Made by a program: the position numbers and the translations under genes. A DNA stretch of 64,000 bases from Clostridium manihotivorum (GTDB taxonomy: Bacteria; Bacillota; Clostridia; Clostridiales; Clostridiaceae): the NCBI RefSeq assembly GCF_004015185.1, contig NZ_CP025746.1, positions 1,116,001-1,180,000 of the forward strand. The letters run 5' to 3'. Under the pieces are notes generated by a model. It saw nothing but the letters and a program-made list of their open reading frames with translations, did no database searches and was not told the DNA's origin. This document shows positions 30,891-39,516 of this stretch, one piece after another. The stretch's first letter is position 1. Each line of letters begins with the position of its first letter.

Positions 30891-30915
30891 CATAATTTAA
30901 ATTCTGTAGCGAGAA
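30891..30915 (+). repeat. Third copy of the cassette-end motif
   Basis: A 25-bp tract with AATTCTGTAG and GAGAA matches the first 25 bp of both 566-bp repeats at 22 positions. It lies, like them, after a toxin-immunity pair and before a terminator, marking the 3' end of each cassette. Confidence 0.65.
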
Positions 30916-30976
30916 AAGAACATCTTCAACCGAAACAAAACAAAAATTAAGTATATATTATAATCATAGAAACATT

Positions 30977-31012
30977 GAGGGCTAACGTTTGGAGCGTTAG
31001 CTCTTTTCTTTT
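30977..31012 (+). terminator. Terminator after cassette 2
   Basis: GAGGGCTAACG, 7-nt loop, CGTTAGCTC and a T-rich run. Confidence 0.8.
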
Positions 31013-31041
31013 GCCTAAAAACATGTGAAAGGAGTAGAGGG

Positions 31042-31899
31042 ATGGCAACAGATTTTGTGGAGAAATTCAAAAGATACCTGAAGGAGGATGGAAAGAGTCC
31101 AAAGACAATAGAAAGCTATGTTGGAGACATTGGTGGCTTTGTATCCTATATTCAAAACATGGGAGTGAAATTTCAAGGAGAACTGAAAAGATTCTATGTC
31201 ACAAGCTTCAGAAACTATCTCATTGAAAGCCAGTATGAGACAGCTACCATCAACAAGAAAGTTAACAGCATACAATCATTCAATAGTTTTCTGATGAAGC
31301 ATAATTATACTAATGAAATTGTAGTAGATCTAAGGAAGGACAGGATGAAGGTTGCTTTTGGTTATGAAAAGCAAGTGGAGAGGATGTTATTTTACATTCA
31401 AAATCAAGAGAATGTAACCAGAAGGGATAAGATGATAATTCTACTACTAATGTACGCAGGAATAAGATTAAGTGAACTTTGTAGTATAAGTATTAACAAC
31501 ATTGATTTTCTAACTAGTCATCTAAAGATACATGGTAAAGGTGGAGAGATTAGACAAGTACTACTAAAGAATGAAGTAGCTGAAGCAATTAAGGAATATT
31601 TAGTTGAGCGTAATGATAGTCAATTTAGCGATTTAGAATATCTGATTTTGGGGCAAAGGTGAGCAGTGAAAAGAGATGCCATCAATACACTGATAGAGAA
31701 ATACACGAAGAAATTGCAACTTGGAATCAAATTGAAACCACATACTTTCAGACATACTTTTTGTAGAAGACTTGTAAGTAAAGGAGGGTCCCTAACGACT
31801 TTAAGTAAACTAGCAGGACATAGTAGTGTTGAAACTACAGCTAAACTCTATATAAATAGCAGCAAAGAAGAAAATATGAGGGTAGTTAGCTTGTTATAG
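31042..31899 (+). pseudogene. Tyrosine recombinase interrupted by one in-frame TGA
   Basis: The frame codes for 285 residues with one TGA at 31660-31662 (after LILGQR). The N-terminal part is a SAM-like core-binding domain (FKRYLKEDGKSPKTIESY). The catalytic part has the first Arg in GIRLSELC, HTFRHTFCRR (H-x-x-R), LAGHSSVETT and the nucleophile Tyr in AKLYI. A GGA-to-TGA change would explain the stop. The gene starts at ATG 31042 behind AAAGGAG. It may once have moved the neighbouring Rhs cassettes, but no att site was proven. Confidence 0.85.
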
Positions 31900-32112
31900 A
31901 TGGAAGAAAATGAAATGATAATATTATACAGCTTTAAAGGAATCAAAGAAACAGATATTTATTGCTTTACTATGATATTTTAATATTCTCTTTGAAACTA
32001 TTAAAGATATTATTAATAATAAGTCTAGAAAATATAATGCAGATAATATTATCAGATTATAGAATAAGACTATCAAATTTGGTAAAATATTATTAACAAA
32101 GGAAGTGATAGA

Positions 32113-32961
32113 ATGGAATTTACTTATGATGATAAAATGATTCTAGATCCTAAGAACGATGTAGTATTTCAAAAAATATTTGGAAGTCCAGAAAATGAAG
32201 ACATACTAATAAGTTTTTTAAATGCTTTACTTGAGAGAACTGAAAAAGAGAAAATAAAGCATGTTGAATATGTTGATACTAAATTATCTGACATTGAAGC
32301 AATAGATGATAAGATAGGAATTTTAGATGTAAGGGTAGTAACAGAAAAAGGTATTCATATTAATATAGAGATACAACTTATAAATAGATACAATATGATA
32401 AATAGAACGCTTTTCTACTGGTCTAGATTGTATTCAAATCAGATAAAAAAGGGAGAAAATTATAAGAATTTAAACAAGACTATAACAATAAATATATTGA
32501 ATTTTAATTATATAGATAGCAAAAAGTATCATACAACATATCATTTATGGGAAGATGAAGAAAAAACAAAACTCACAGATATATTAGAGATACATTTTGT
32601 AGAACTACCAAAGTTTTTAGACGAAAAAACAGAGCTTAATAACAGTTTAAATATGTGGCTTGCATTTTTAACTAAACCAGAAAAGGAGGTAAGTAAGATG
32701 GGAGAGCCAGCAATAAGAAAAGCAATAACAGTACTAGATATGCTAAGCAGAGATCCAGAAACAGTAAGACGTGCTGAACTTCGAATGAAGCAAATACTAG
32801 ATGAAAAAAGTATGGTCGAAGGAGCAAGAGAAGAAGGAAAAGTTGAAGGAAAAGAGGAAGCTGCACTAAACTTTTTAAGATTAGGAATTAGTGAAGAAAC
32901 TGTTGCACAAGGTACGGGCTTAAGTATTGATAAAATAAGAGAAATTAAATCGACAATATAA
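32113..32961 (+). CDS. Rpn-family PD-(D/E)XK nuclease / putative transposase
   Basis: A 282-residue protein with the family start LDPKNDVVFQKIFGSPENEDILISFLNALL. The nuclease core is ILDVRVVTEKGIHINIEIQL (D...E-x-Q), followed by RTLFYWSRLYSNQIKKGE. The tail has a Lys/Glu-rich segment and a short helix repeat (AALNFLRLGISEETVAQGTGLSIDKI). Rpn proteins promote recombination and may act in phage defence. GGAAGTG precedes ATG. It lies between Rhs cassette fragments. Confidence 0.88.
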   Translation: MEFTYDDKMILDPKNDVVFQKIFGSPENEDILISFLNALLERTEKEKIKHVEYVDTKLSDIEAIDDKIGILDVRVVTEKGIHINIEIQLINRYNMINRTLFYWSRLYSNQIKKGENYKNLNKTITINILNFNYIDSKKYHTTYHLWEDEEKTKLTDILEIHFVELPKFLDEKTELNNSLNMWLAFLTKPEKEVSKMGEPAIRKAITVLDMLSRDPETVRRAELRMKQILDEKSMVEGAREEGKVEGKEEAALNFLRLGISEETVAQGTGLSIDKIREIKSTI

Positions 32962-32990
32962 AAAGCATATATGAAGTGAGTAATTGATAA

Positions 32991-33033
32991 AATTTAGTGG
33001 TAGCAGTTTTTTATTGCTATCACTAAATTTTTA
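32991..33033 (+). terminator. Terminator after the Rpn gene
   Basis: AATTTAGTGGTAGCA, 9-nt T-rich loop, TGCTATCACTAAATT and T-run. Confidence 0.75.
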
Positions 33034-33088
33034 ATTTTCAAATTAAAACTGAGAGATTAAAAAACATAATCTTGTTTTATATTGGTAT

Positions 33089-33351
33089 AGGTATGATACC
33101 GAGACTGGGCTATATTATCTACAATCAAGATATTATAATCCTGAATGGGGCAGGTTTATTAATTCGGATGGAGTAGCTGGACAAACTGGTGAACTGTTAT
33201 CCATAATATGTTTGCATATTGTAAGAATAATCCCGTGAATATGAGTGATGACAGCGGATAAATAGGCATTCCTGGAGATATAATTTACGTACAAAATACA
33301 ACTGTAGCAAAGAAGGTATTTGATAAGTATGGAATAGATAGATTAGAGTAA
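33089..33351 (+). pseudogene. Decayed Rhs C-terminal cassette 3
   Basis: Begins with the same 20-bp junction AGGTATGATACCGAGACTGG. It is near-identical at first to cassette 1 (INSDGVAGQTGELL) but lost one C in the TTATCC tract and then stops at DDSG. A fragment PGDIIYVQNTTVAKKVFDKY may be the stub of a tip. It lacks the 566-bp repeat. Confidence 0.7.
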
Positions 33352-33389
33352 AAGAGAGAGATTATCAACTTGATAAGGAGGGCAAATAA

Positions 33390-34034
33390 ATGAATAAAAA
33401 TGAAAAAGGTTCAATAAGTGAAAGTCATGATTTGAAGAGGAGTGTAATACAGTTAACTATAATTCATTTAGCAGTAATATCATTATTAAACTTTCTTATA
33501 ATAATTAATGATAAATCATATTATTATTTAGCGGCGGCTCTTCTTTTTTCTTCTTTTATAATTGCAATAATAAATGTATCGATTGGCCTAAAGAAAAAAT
33601 TTGTTAAAACTGCTAAATACGTTTGGATAACAATACTTAGTAATATTTTATCCTTTTCGGTTTATTTAAATCTAATTGAAATTTTAAATGCAAGTCTAAC
33701 TTATGTAAAAATTATTCTTATATTAAACTACGTGATATTAGAAATAATTCTGGTTTATATTAGAATCATAAGAAAGGATAAGACTTATATTAGAAGTGTA
33801 TCGTCAGGAAAACACTCAAAATACGTTAAGAAAGATTTATTCTTGGTGGTAGCTATTTCAGCAGTAGTAATTTTAACTGCTAAACTTCTAGATAACGGTC
33901 AGATCTATGTTGGTAGGATAGGAATTATGGTTACAGAAATATTTGGAACCCCATTGATGACAATTGCAATAGTTTTACATGTTCATGCATTTGCTAATTA
34001 TCTTTATAACATTAAAAGGAGTTCTGAATATTAG
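33390..34034 (+). CDS. Membrane protein of unknown function, possible former immunity gene
   Basis: A 214-residue protein with AAGGAGG 9 nt before ATG and about six hydrophobic segments. No family was recognised. Its position behind decayed Rhs cassette 3 suggests an immunity protein whose toxin has been lost. Confidence 0.55.
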   Translation: MNKNEKGSISESHDLKRSVIQLTIIHLAVISLLNFLIIINDKSYYYLAAALLFSSFIIAIINVSIGLKKKFVKTAKYVWITILSNILSFSVYLNLIEILNASLTYVKIILILNYVILEIILVYIRIIRKDKTYIRSVSSGKHSKYVKKDLFLVVAISAVVILTAKLLDNGQIYVGRIGIMVTEIFGTPLMTIAIVLHVHAFANYLYNIKRSSEY

Positions 34035-34113
34035 TACTAATAAAGATTTATTATGCATAGTGTAGCTAATTTAAGTGTCTTTTTTAAAAATTAGCTTAAA
34101 GGTGGGAATAATA

Positions 34114-34488
34114 TTGAAAGAACTAAGTATTAAACAAAGAAATAACTTAAAGGTAGGAAATTCGCTAGGAACGGAAATTCATGCTTCTGCTGATGAATTA
34201 AGATGTTTTATAGTTATAGGTGCTTATAAAATATTAGAAAATCATGGAGCAATTGCTGTTAGTAAAATATTAAATAGTAATGAAAATATTTTATATTTTA
34301 TAAGAAAATATGAGGTAAATAAAGAATATATTGAAAATAATTGGGATGTTCATGAAACAGATTTAATAAACTCTATTAGAAAGAAAGATATTTCAAGCTT
34401 GGAAGAATTGCAAATAGAGTTATTAAAATATATTGATGATTTATCTGTTCTTGATGTAACATGGAAGTTTGATAATCCAATAGCATAA
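34114..34488 (+). CDS. Conserved-looking small acidic protein, function unknown
   Basis: A 124-residue soluble protein. TTG 34114 is used because GGTGGGA lies 7 nt upstream; ATG 34075 has none. Sequence such as HASADELRCFIVIGAYKILENHG suggests a helical globular protein. Its place in the toxin region makes an immunity role possible. Confidence 0.5.
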   Translation: MKELSIKQRNNLKVGNSLGTEIHASADELRCFIVIGAYKILENHGAIAVSKILNSNENILYFIRKYEVNKEYIENNWDVHETDLINSIRKKDISSLEELQIELLKYIDDLSVLDVTWKFDNPIA

Positions 34489-34521
34489 AAACATGAAATA
34501 GATAAGCTTAAAGGGTATTAT

Positions 34522-34556
34522 GGTGGTAGCTAATTATATTAATAGCTACCACTAAA
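34522..34556. terminator. Inverted repeat between unknown gene and queC
   Basis: TGGTAGCTA and TAGCTACCA with a 10-nt loop, between two converging genes. Confidence 0.7.
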
Positions 34557-34603
34557 ATTTTATTCTTGGTCTTAGTATTGAGAGGATAAATGCTTTTGAA
34601 AGG

Positions 34604-35260
34604 CTATAGATATTCCTTCTTAAATTCTAAATATCCATTTTTTCTTAACTTACAAGCAGGGCAGTCACCGCAGCCATTTCCTTTGATTCCGTTATAGCAA
34701 GTTAAGGTTTCATTTTTTACTATTTCTAAAACGCCTAAGTCGTGAGCTAGCTTCCAGGTTTCAGCCTTATTGATCCACATCAAAGGTGTAAGTATCTCAA
34801 ATTGATAATCCATAGCAAGATTTAAAGTGACATTTAGAGATTTTATAAATACATCTCTGCAGTCCGGATATCCGCTGAAATCGCTTTGAGATACCCCGGT
34901 TATTATTGTATTTATATCTCTTTGCTTGGCAAATACAGCAACAAAGGTTAAAAACAAAAGATTTCTTCCGTCTACAAAGGAGTTTGGAAGACCTTCTGTA
35001 GGAGCATTTTTATCAACGGTTATATCTTGTCTTGTTAAGGAGTTTGGAGCTAGTTGATTTAATAAGTTTAGATCTAGGATATGATGTTCTACACCGTGCT
35101 TTTTGCAGATATCCTTAGCACATTCTAGCTCAAGCTTGTGTTTTTGATTGTAGTCAAAGGATACAGCTATAACTTCTTTATATTTCTTCTTTGCCCAGAA
35201 TAAACATGTGGTGCTGTCTTGTCCACCACTAAATACTACAACAGCTTTTTCTTTATTCAT
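34604..35260 (-). CDS. queC: 7-cyano-7-deazaguanine (preQ0) synthase
   Basis: A 218-residue PP-loop ATPase converting CDG to preQ0 with ammonia. [16 protein letters not shown] is the ATP site. The zinc site is formed by [19 protein letters not shown] near the C-terminus. It is the last gene of the minus-strand que operon, 96 bp behind folE. Confidence 0.96.
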   Translation of the reverse strand: MNKEKAVVVFSGGQDSTTCLFWAKKKYKEVIAVSFDYNQKHKLELECAKDICKKHGVEHHILDLNLLNQLAPNSLTRQDITVDKNAPTEGLPNSFVDGRNLLFLTFVAVFAKQRDINTIITGVSQSDFSGYPDCRDVFIKSLNVTLNLAMDYQFEILTPLMWINKAETWKLAHDLGVLEIVKNETLTCYNGIKGNGCGDCPACKLRKNGYLEFKKEYL

Positions 35261-35356
35261 AAATACACCATCCTTAATATTATATATCGTGTACTAACTT
35301 GTACATCGATTTATTTCATTATAGAGTTATAACTAATTTGAAGAGCTTTAGCTATA

Positions 35357-35947
35357 TTACTTACTATAAAGCATCATCAACTTGTTATTTAACATCTGAT
35401 CTGTATTAAATCTACCTCTTAGGGTAGTGGTTATGGTTTTGGTACCAGGCTTTTCTATGCCTCTAGTGGTCATACAACCATGTTCACCTTGGATTATAAC
35501 TGCCACATCCTCAGATTCGGTTATCTTTTGAAGTATCTCAGCAATATCACTGCCTATTCTTTCTTGAAGCTGGAGCCTTCTTCCCACCATGTCTGCTATT
35601 CTTGCTATCTTACTTAAGCCTACAACTTTTTTATTAGGAACATAAGCTACCGCAACCTTCATATTGTACATTAGTGCTAGGTGATGTTCGCAATGGCTAA
35701 AGATCTCAATATCCTTAATAAAAACCATGTCATTTAGATTGCTGGTTATATTCAAGTCATCTTCAAAGGTTACATTGAACATATTTGCTATGTCTTCATT
35801 GCTGTAGCACATTCCTTTAAAGACTTCTTCATACATCTTTGCCACACGTTTTGGTGTGTTTATTAAGCCTTCTCTTTCAGGATCATCGCCTAAGGCTATC
35901 AAAATACCTCGTATATGTTCTTCAATTGCTTTAGTATCAATAGCCAT
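35357..35947 (-). CDS. folE: GTP cyclohydrolase I
   Basis: A 196-residue enzyme making dihydroneopterin triphosphate, the first step to folate and to 7-deazaguanines. Zinc and catalytic residues are in [14 protein letters not shown] and [26 protein letters not shown] is the conserved tetramer segment. The start is set at 35947 (MAIDTKAIE), where GAGAGGTG lies upstream; the longer frame lies inside queE. Its place among que genes implies use for queuosine. Confidence 0.95.
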   Translation of the reverse strand: MAIDTKAIEEHIRGILIALGDDPEREGLINTPKRVAKMYEEVFKGMCYSNEDIANMFNVTFEDDLNITSNLNDMVFIKDIEIFSHCEHHLALMYNMKVAVAYVPNKKVVGLSKIARIADMVGRRLQLQERIGSDIAEILQKITESEDVAVIIQGEHGCMTTRGIEKPGTKTITTTLRGRFNTDQMLNNKLMMLYSK

Positions 35948-35948
35948 A

Positions 35949-36614
35949 TCATACACCTCTCTCAGCTGGATCCCATATAATTTTATGAAGTTGTATTTGA
36001 AGCTTAACGTCATTCATTTTATTTTCTTTCAAGAACTCTACAATACTGTCTAAGGATATTTGCCCAAACACAGGACTTATATATACAGTAGTTTTTTCTG
36101 TAAGATTGTAGCTAGTTATTATTTCTTTAGCTTTTTCCAAGTCTTCCATGCTGCCAGAAACGAACTTTACAGTATCCTTAGCCGAAAGATATTTGAAGTT
36201 TTCTAGCTTCATGTGTCTTTCCATATTACTTGAAGGAAGCTTGTAATCCATAGTAAAGCTAGGAGGATTGCTAAGCTTAGAAAAGTTTTCTAGAAGTACA
36301 CTTCCGTTAGTCTCAATCTCAACTCTTAAGCTAGCATCACTTGCTAAAAGTTCTAAAAGCTCAACTATACCTTCTTGAAGAAGGGGTTCACCACCAGTTA
36401 AGGTTATATTCTTAACCTCCGTTGATTTTATATAATCATATATATCCTCAGAAGACATAAGCTTATATGGAGCATTTTTTTCATTTGCCCAGGTGGTATC
36501 GCAGTAGCTGCAGTTTAAGTTGCAGCCAGCAAATCTAATAAAAATAGCAAGTTCACCGGAACGTTTCCCTTCACCGTTTATGCTGATGAATTTTTCAACT
36601 ACCTTAAAGTTCAT
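35949..36614 (-). CDS. queE: 7-carboxy-7-deazaguanine synthase (radical SAM)
   Basis: A 221-residue radical SAM enzyme converting CPH4 to CDG. The cluster motif is CNLNCSYC (C-x3-C-x2-C), followed by [10 protein letters not shown] for SAM binding. It overlaps the queD stop by 11 nt and ends 1 nt before folE, so the genes are translationally coupled. Confidence 0.95.
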   Translation of the reverse strand: MNFKVVEKFISINGEGKRSGELAIFIRFAGCNLNCSYCDTTWANEKNAPYKLMSSEDIYDYIKSTEVKNITLTGGEPLLQEGIVELLELLASDASLRVEIETNGSVLLENFSKLSNPPSFTMDYKLPSSNMERHMKLENFKYLSAKDTVKFVSGSMEDLEKAKEIITSYNLTEKTTVYISPVFGQISLDSIVEFLKENKMNDVKLQIQLHKIIWDPAERGV

Positions 36615-37047
36615 TTAAAGCTTCCTCACTTTCCTCATATCTAGCACTATTAGTAGGAGTCTCATAAACCGTAGCACTTCTTACCTTATATCCTTTTTCT
36701 TTCATAGTTTTATAGAAAAAAGCTGAGAAGTTTTCTGCAGTAGTCCTAAAGTTCATTTCAATTATTTTAAAGCCTTCATCCTTAAGTGCAGATAAGGTTG
36801 TCTCTCTCATAGTGTTCTTCTCTATAATCAACGCATGATCATAATAATCAACCATGGCTTTAACATCTTTTTTCAAATCACCAAAATCTATTACCATTCC
36901 CTCTAGTTGACCACCATTAACTAGCTTATCTGCTTGAACTTCAATTTCTACTCTCCATCTGTGACCGTGGATATTTCCACACTTTCCATCATAATTAGCA
37001 AGAAAGTGTGCACTGTCAAAGCTGTGTTCTGCCTTTAAAATATACAT
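36604..37047 (-). CDS. queD: 6-carboxy-5,6,7,8-tetrahydropterin synthase
   Basis: A 147-residue member of the 6-pyruvoyl-tetrahydropterin synthase family making CPH4. Zinc His residues are in FDSAHFL and GNIHGHRWRVEIEV, and the substrate Glu is in VYETPTNSARY. AGGAGGATT precedes ATG. It is third in the operon. Confidence 0.95.
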   Translation of the reverse strand: MYILKAEHSFDSAHFLANYDGKCGNIHGHRWRVEIEVQADKLVNGGQLEGMVIDFGDLKKDVKAMVDYYDHALIIEKNTMRETTLSALKDEGFKIIEMNFRTTAENFSAFFYKTMKEKGYKVRSATVYETPTNSARYEESEEALNEL

Positions 37048-37062
37048 GTAAATCCTCCTAAT

Positions 37063-37824
37063 CTACTTTAAAAACTTGCTTCCGTAATAACAGCAGCCAA
37101 TAGCCCCATTAAATTGCGGCTCTTCTACAGAGATTATTTCATCATAATCATTCTTTAAATAATTTTTTATTGCAGTATTATTAGCAACTCCACCGGTTAA
37201 GACTAATTTATCTCCTTTAAAATTGCTTAAAAGAGGACGAAGTCTTTTATACATAGAGTAATTTACTCCTGCACACAATCTTTCTATAGGTACTCCTTCA
37301 GCTATTTTTCCAATAAGCTCTGATTCGGAAAATACTGCACAGGTAGAGTTTAAGTCCACAGGGTCTTTTGCGTATTTACTCATTTCCTCAAAGGATATCT
37401 CAAGTACATTGGCCATGTTTTCTAAGTACCTTCCACAGGAAGCAGCACACTTTTCATTAAGCTCCAAATCAGTAGTAAGACCTTTTTCAATCTTAACGAT
37501 CTTAACATCTTGTCCTCCTACATCTAGTAGAATAAAATCCTTTAGAGAGCTTTGATACATTGCTCCATAGGCATGAGCTTTTATTTCATTTATCTGAGTG
37601 AAGAGCTTTAAGTCTGTATTGTTTTTTCCGTAGCCTGTAGATACGGCTTTATCAAAAGGTCCAACCTGAAGCTTATCTAAGTCCACTACAATCTTTCCAT
37701 CTAAGTGGCAGAAATCCCTGTAAAACCTCATGGTGCTGATCTTTTTCTTTTCCACTACAAGGTTATCTTCCATTATTACAATCTTGACCTCTCGACTGCC
37801 AAGGTCTATTCCTAATATTCTCAT
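37063..37824 (-). CDS. 2-hydroxyacyl-CoA dehydratase activase-like ATPase (HgdC/BadF family)
   Basis: A 253-residue ASKHA ATPase: LGIDLGSREVKIVIM (phosphate 1), ILLDVGGQDVKIV (phosphate 2), KCAASCGRYLENMA (one Cys of the subunit-bridging 4Fe-4S site is in this motif), FSESELIGKIAEG and LTGGVANN. Relatives hydrolyse ATP to push a low-potential electron into a partner dehydratase or reductase. The gene overlaps the upstream partner by 4 nt and sits 15 nt before queD, so it belongs to the que operon. Its substrate is unknown. Confidence 0.88.
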   Translation of the reverse strand: MRILGIDLGSREVKIVIMEDNLVVEKKKISTMRFYRDFCHLDGKIVVDLDKLQVGPFDKAVSTGYGKNNTDLKLFTQINEIKAHAYGAMYQSSLKDFILLDVGGQDVKIVKIEKGLTTDLELNEKCAASCGRYLENMANVLEISFEEMSKYAKDPVDLNSTCAVFSESELIGKIAEGVPIERLCAGVNYSMYKRLRPLLSNFKGDKLVLTGGVANNTAIKNYLKNDYDEIISVEEPQFNGAIGCCYYGSKFLK

Positions 37825-38822
37825 CGGTTTTCCTCCTTCAAGTCCAGTAGCATATCAAGGAAAGCCTCTAGTCTAAGCTTTGTTCTTGCATCTAAAGTAT
37901 TTAATTTATCTCCTTCGATATTCAAAATAGGAATATCAAGGTTATTCTTAATCACGATATCTTCCACAGCTCTATAGCAGAAAGCCTGAGTATAGTGGAT
38001 GATTCCATCTAGCTTTCTTTCTTTTATCTGTTTTTTCAGCTCTAGAAGTCTAAAATCAGTGTTATAGGGATAAGTGTAGTCATAGTATTGCTCATATATA
38101 TTTTTTGCTTCATTTCCTCTTGGAAAAGCAAACTCCCTTTGAACCTCATTGTACACAAAGTGAGCATTAAGATTTTCCACAAAGCTATAAATATCTGTAG
38201 TCATTGGTGGAACACCTATATAGCCTAAACGAAGCTTTTTATCTGTAGCCTTTCTAGCTTTTATTTCCTCAATTGCTTTTCTTAAATCAGCCTCATAACC
38301 ATCTATATCTCCATTGAAGTCACTTAGACTAACCTGATATAGGTGATTTTCAAAACCTGTGGCTTTATTTTGAATGTAAGTTAATTCGTCTATCTCTTTT
38401 CCAAGAAGTCTGACTTCATTTAGTCTTTTTCTAACAGCTTCAACTTCAGCTTCTTCAACATTAAAGATAGCCATTAACTTTTTTATTTCTCTTTCTATGT
38501 CCTCTAAGCTGTGACTGTGAGGAAAAGAAAAGGGATGTACCTTGATTCCTTTTAACTGAAGCACTTCAATAAGTGCCTTTGTATTGGAGCAGTCCCCCTC
38601 CATAACGCCAATTATTTCTTCAATTCCGTTTTCTATACAAGCTCCGTATAGCCCTTTTATCCAAGCGCAAAGGCTTTTAGGGAAACCATCTTTTTCAGCT
38701 AAATCAATGTATTTTAAGTGGTTATCTGAAACTACAAAGATATTATTTAAATCTACTGGAGTATAGCCTGCAGCTATAAGAACCTCTATAGGAACCGTTG
38801 TTGTTAAACCAATCTTTTTAAT
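37821..38822 (-). CDS. 2-hydroxyacyl-CoA dehydratase subunit-like (HgdB/FldB family) Fe-S protein with probable ATT start
   Basis: About 333 residues. The first ATG in frame (38603) is internal: 73 conserved-looking codons precede it (KKIGLTTTVPIEVLIAAGYT, VDLNNIFVVSDN, FPKSLCAWIKGLYGAC). The only start at proper distance (7 nt) from GGAGG (38830-38834) is ATT 38822, a rare start codon. Cys in LCAWIKG, GDCSNT and QAFCYRA are the likely 4Fe-4S ligands. Classical members dehydrate 2-hydroxyacyl-CoA with an HgdC-type activase, here the next gene. Location at the head of a preQ1-riboswitch operon suggests a 7-deazaguanine or queuosine reduction instead; that is inference. Confidence 0.85.
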   Translation of the reverse strand: MKKIGLTTTVPIEVLIAAGYTPVDLNNIFVVSDNHLKYIDLAEKDGFPKSLCAWIKGLYGACIENGIEEIIGVMEGDCSNTKALIEVLQLKGIKVHPFSFPHSHSLEDIEREIKKLMAIFNVEEAEVEAVRKRLNEVRLLGKEIDELTYIQNKATGFENHLYQVSLSDFNGDIDGYEADLRKAIEEIKARKATDKKLRLGYIGVPPMTTDIYSFVENLNAHFVYNEVQREFAFPRGNEAKNIYEQYYDYTYPYNTDFRLLELKKQIKERKLDGIIHYTQAFCYRAVEDIVIKNNLDIPILNIEGDKLNTLDARTKLRLEAFLDMLLDLKEENR

Positions 38823-38934
38823 TTTAAAGCCTCCCTAATTTAGAGAGTTCGAAACCATTCTTTTGAAAATACACTCTGTTAAAGTACCCCTGTTGGAGTT
38901 AAGTGGTCAGTCCTTCGACGCCTTGATGAACTTG

Positions 38935-38992
38935 CTTATATAGCATTTCCTTCATAATAATTTAATTTCAACAATGTCATTAAACATAGCCT
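38935..38992. repeat. Dispersed 60-bp repeat, copy 2
   Basis: Second copy of 14014-14073. It lies between the riboswitch terminators and the first que-operon gene. Confidence 0.5.
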
Positions 38993-39005
38993 AAGATTAA
39001 AGCAA

Positions 39006-39186
39006 CAAAAAAAGGGCATAAAATGCCCATAAACAAAAAAAACTACCTAAACCGGTAGTAGAAGGGTAGTATATCCATAGCTACAGTAATTCCAATACAA
39101 AAAGAGTTATTATATTGAAATCAGCAGCTTTAAAACCCATTACGTCCTAGTTTTGTTTATAGACAGGATGGTTACGAACTGTCTGT
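39006..39186 (-). promoter_or_regulatory. preQ1-I riboswitch with tandem terminators
   Basis: Reading the minus strand, the aptamer (39186-39145) has stem AGACAG/CTGTCT around the loop TTCGTAACCATC, then the A-rich strand ATAAACAAAACTAGGA. This is the compact class-I preQ1 layout, with the loop CC able to pair with the GG of TAGGA. Downstream are two intrinsic terminators: CTACC-GGTTTA-GGTAG with eight T (39058-39035) and GGGCAT-TTT-ATGCCC with eight T (39028-39006). It controls the que operon that starts at 38822. Confidence 0.85.
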
Positions 39187-39211
39187 ATTTAATTTTCTAT
39201 TCACGTAATTT

Positions 39212-39240
39212 ACTATAATACAGTGTCTAAAGATAGTCAA
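39212..39240 (-). promoter_or_regulatory. SigA-type promoter of the que operon
   Basis: TTGACT, 17-nt spacer, TATAGT on the minus strand. A start about 7 nt downstream would put the riboswitch aptamer near the 5' end of the transcript. Confidence 0.75.
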
Positions 39241-39516
39241 GTTAAAAATATAACAAAGATAATACAAAAAAGTTATTAATAATGCAAAATAAGTCACATT
39301 AATGATAGATATGTACCACTTTAATCTGGAAAGTATTTTTAAAGCATCTCTGGCTTGTGCGAGGGGAGTTAAAAAATACAAATTAGAATAAAGGGGTACA
39401 CTCTTATAGAGTTTCTATATTGGAAGTTAATTTATGACTGTTTGAAAATCCCGTGTTATAGGAATTTTCATGAGAGAATAAATTAATAGTTGAGTTAGAA
39501 ACTATGCAACTTACAT
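39241..39516. other. Intergenic stretch without gene
   Basis: No ORF with a ribosome site; no clear terminator for the MBL gene was seen apart from weak AT-rich dyads. Confidence 0.3.

Noticed and set aside
39172..39381. Short minus-strand frame over the que promoter and riboswitch
   Set aside because: It overlaps a convincing promoter and aptamer and has no ribosome site.
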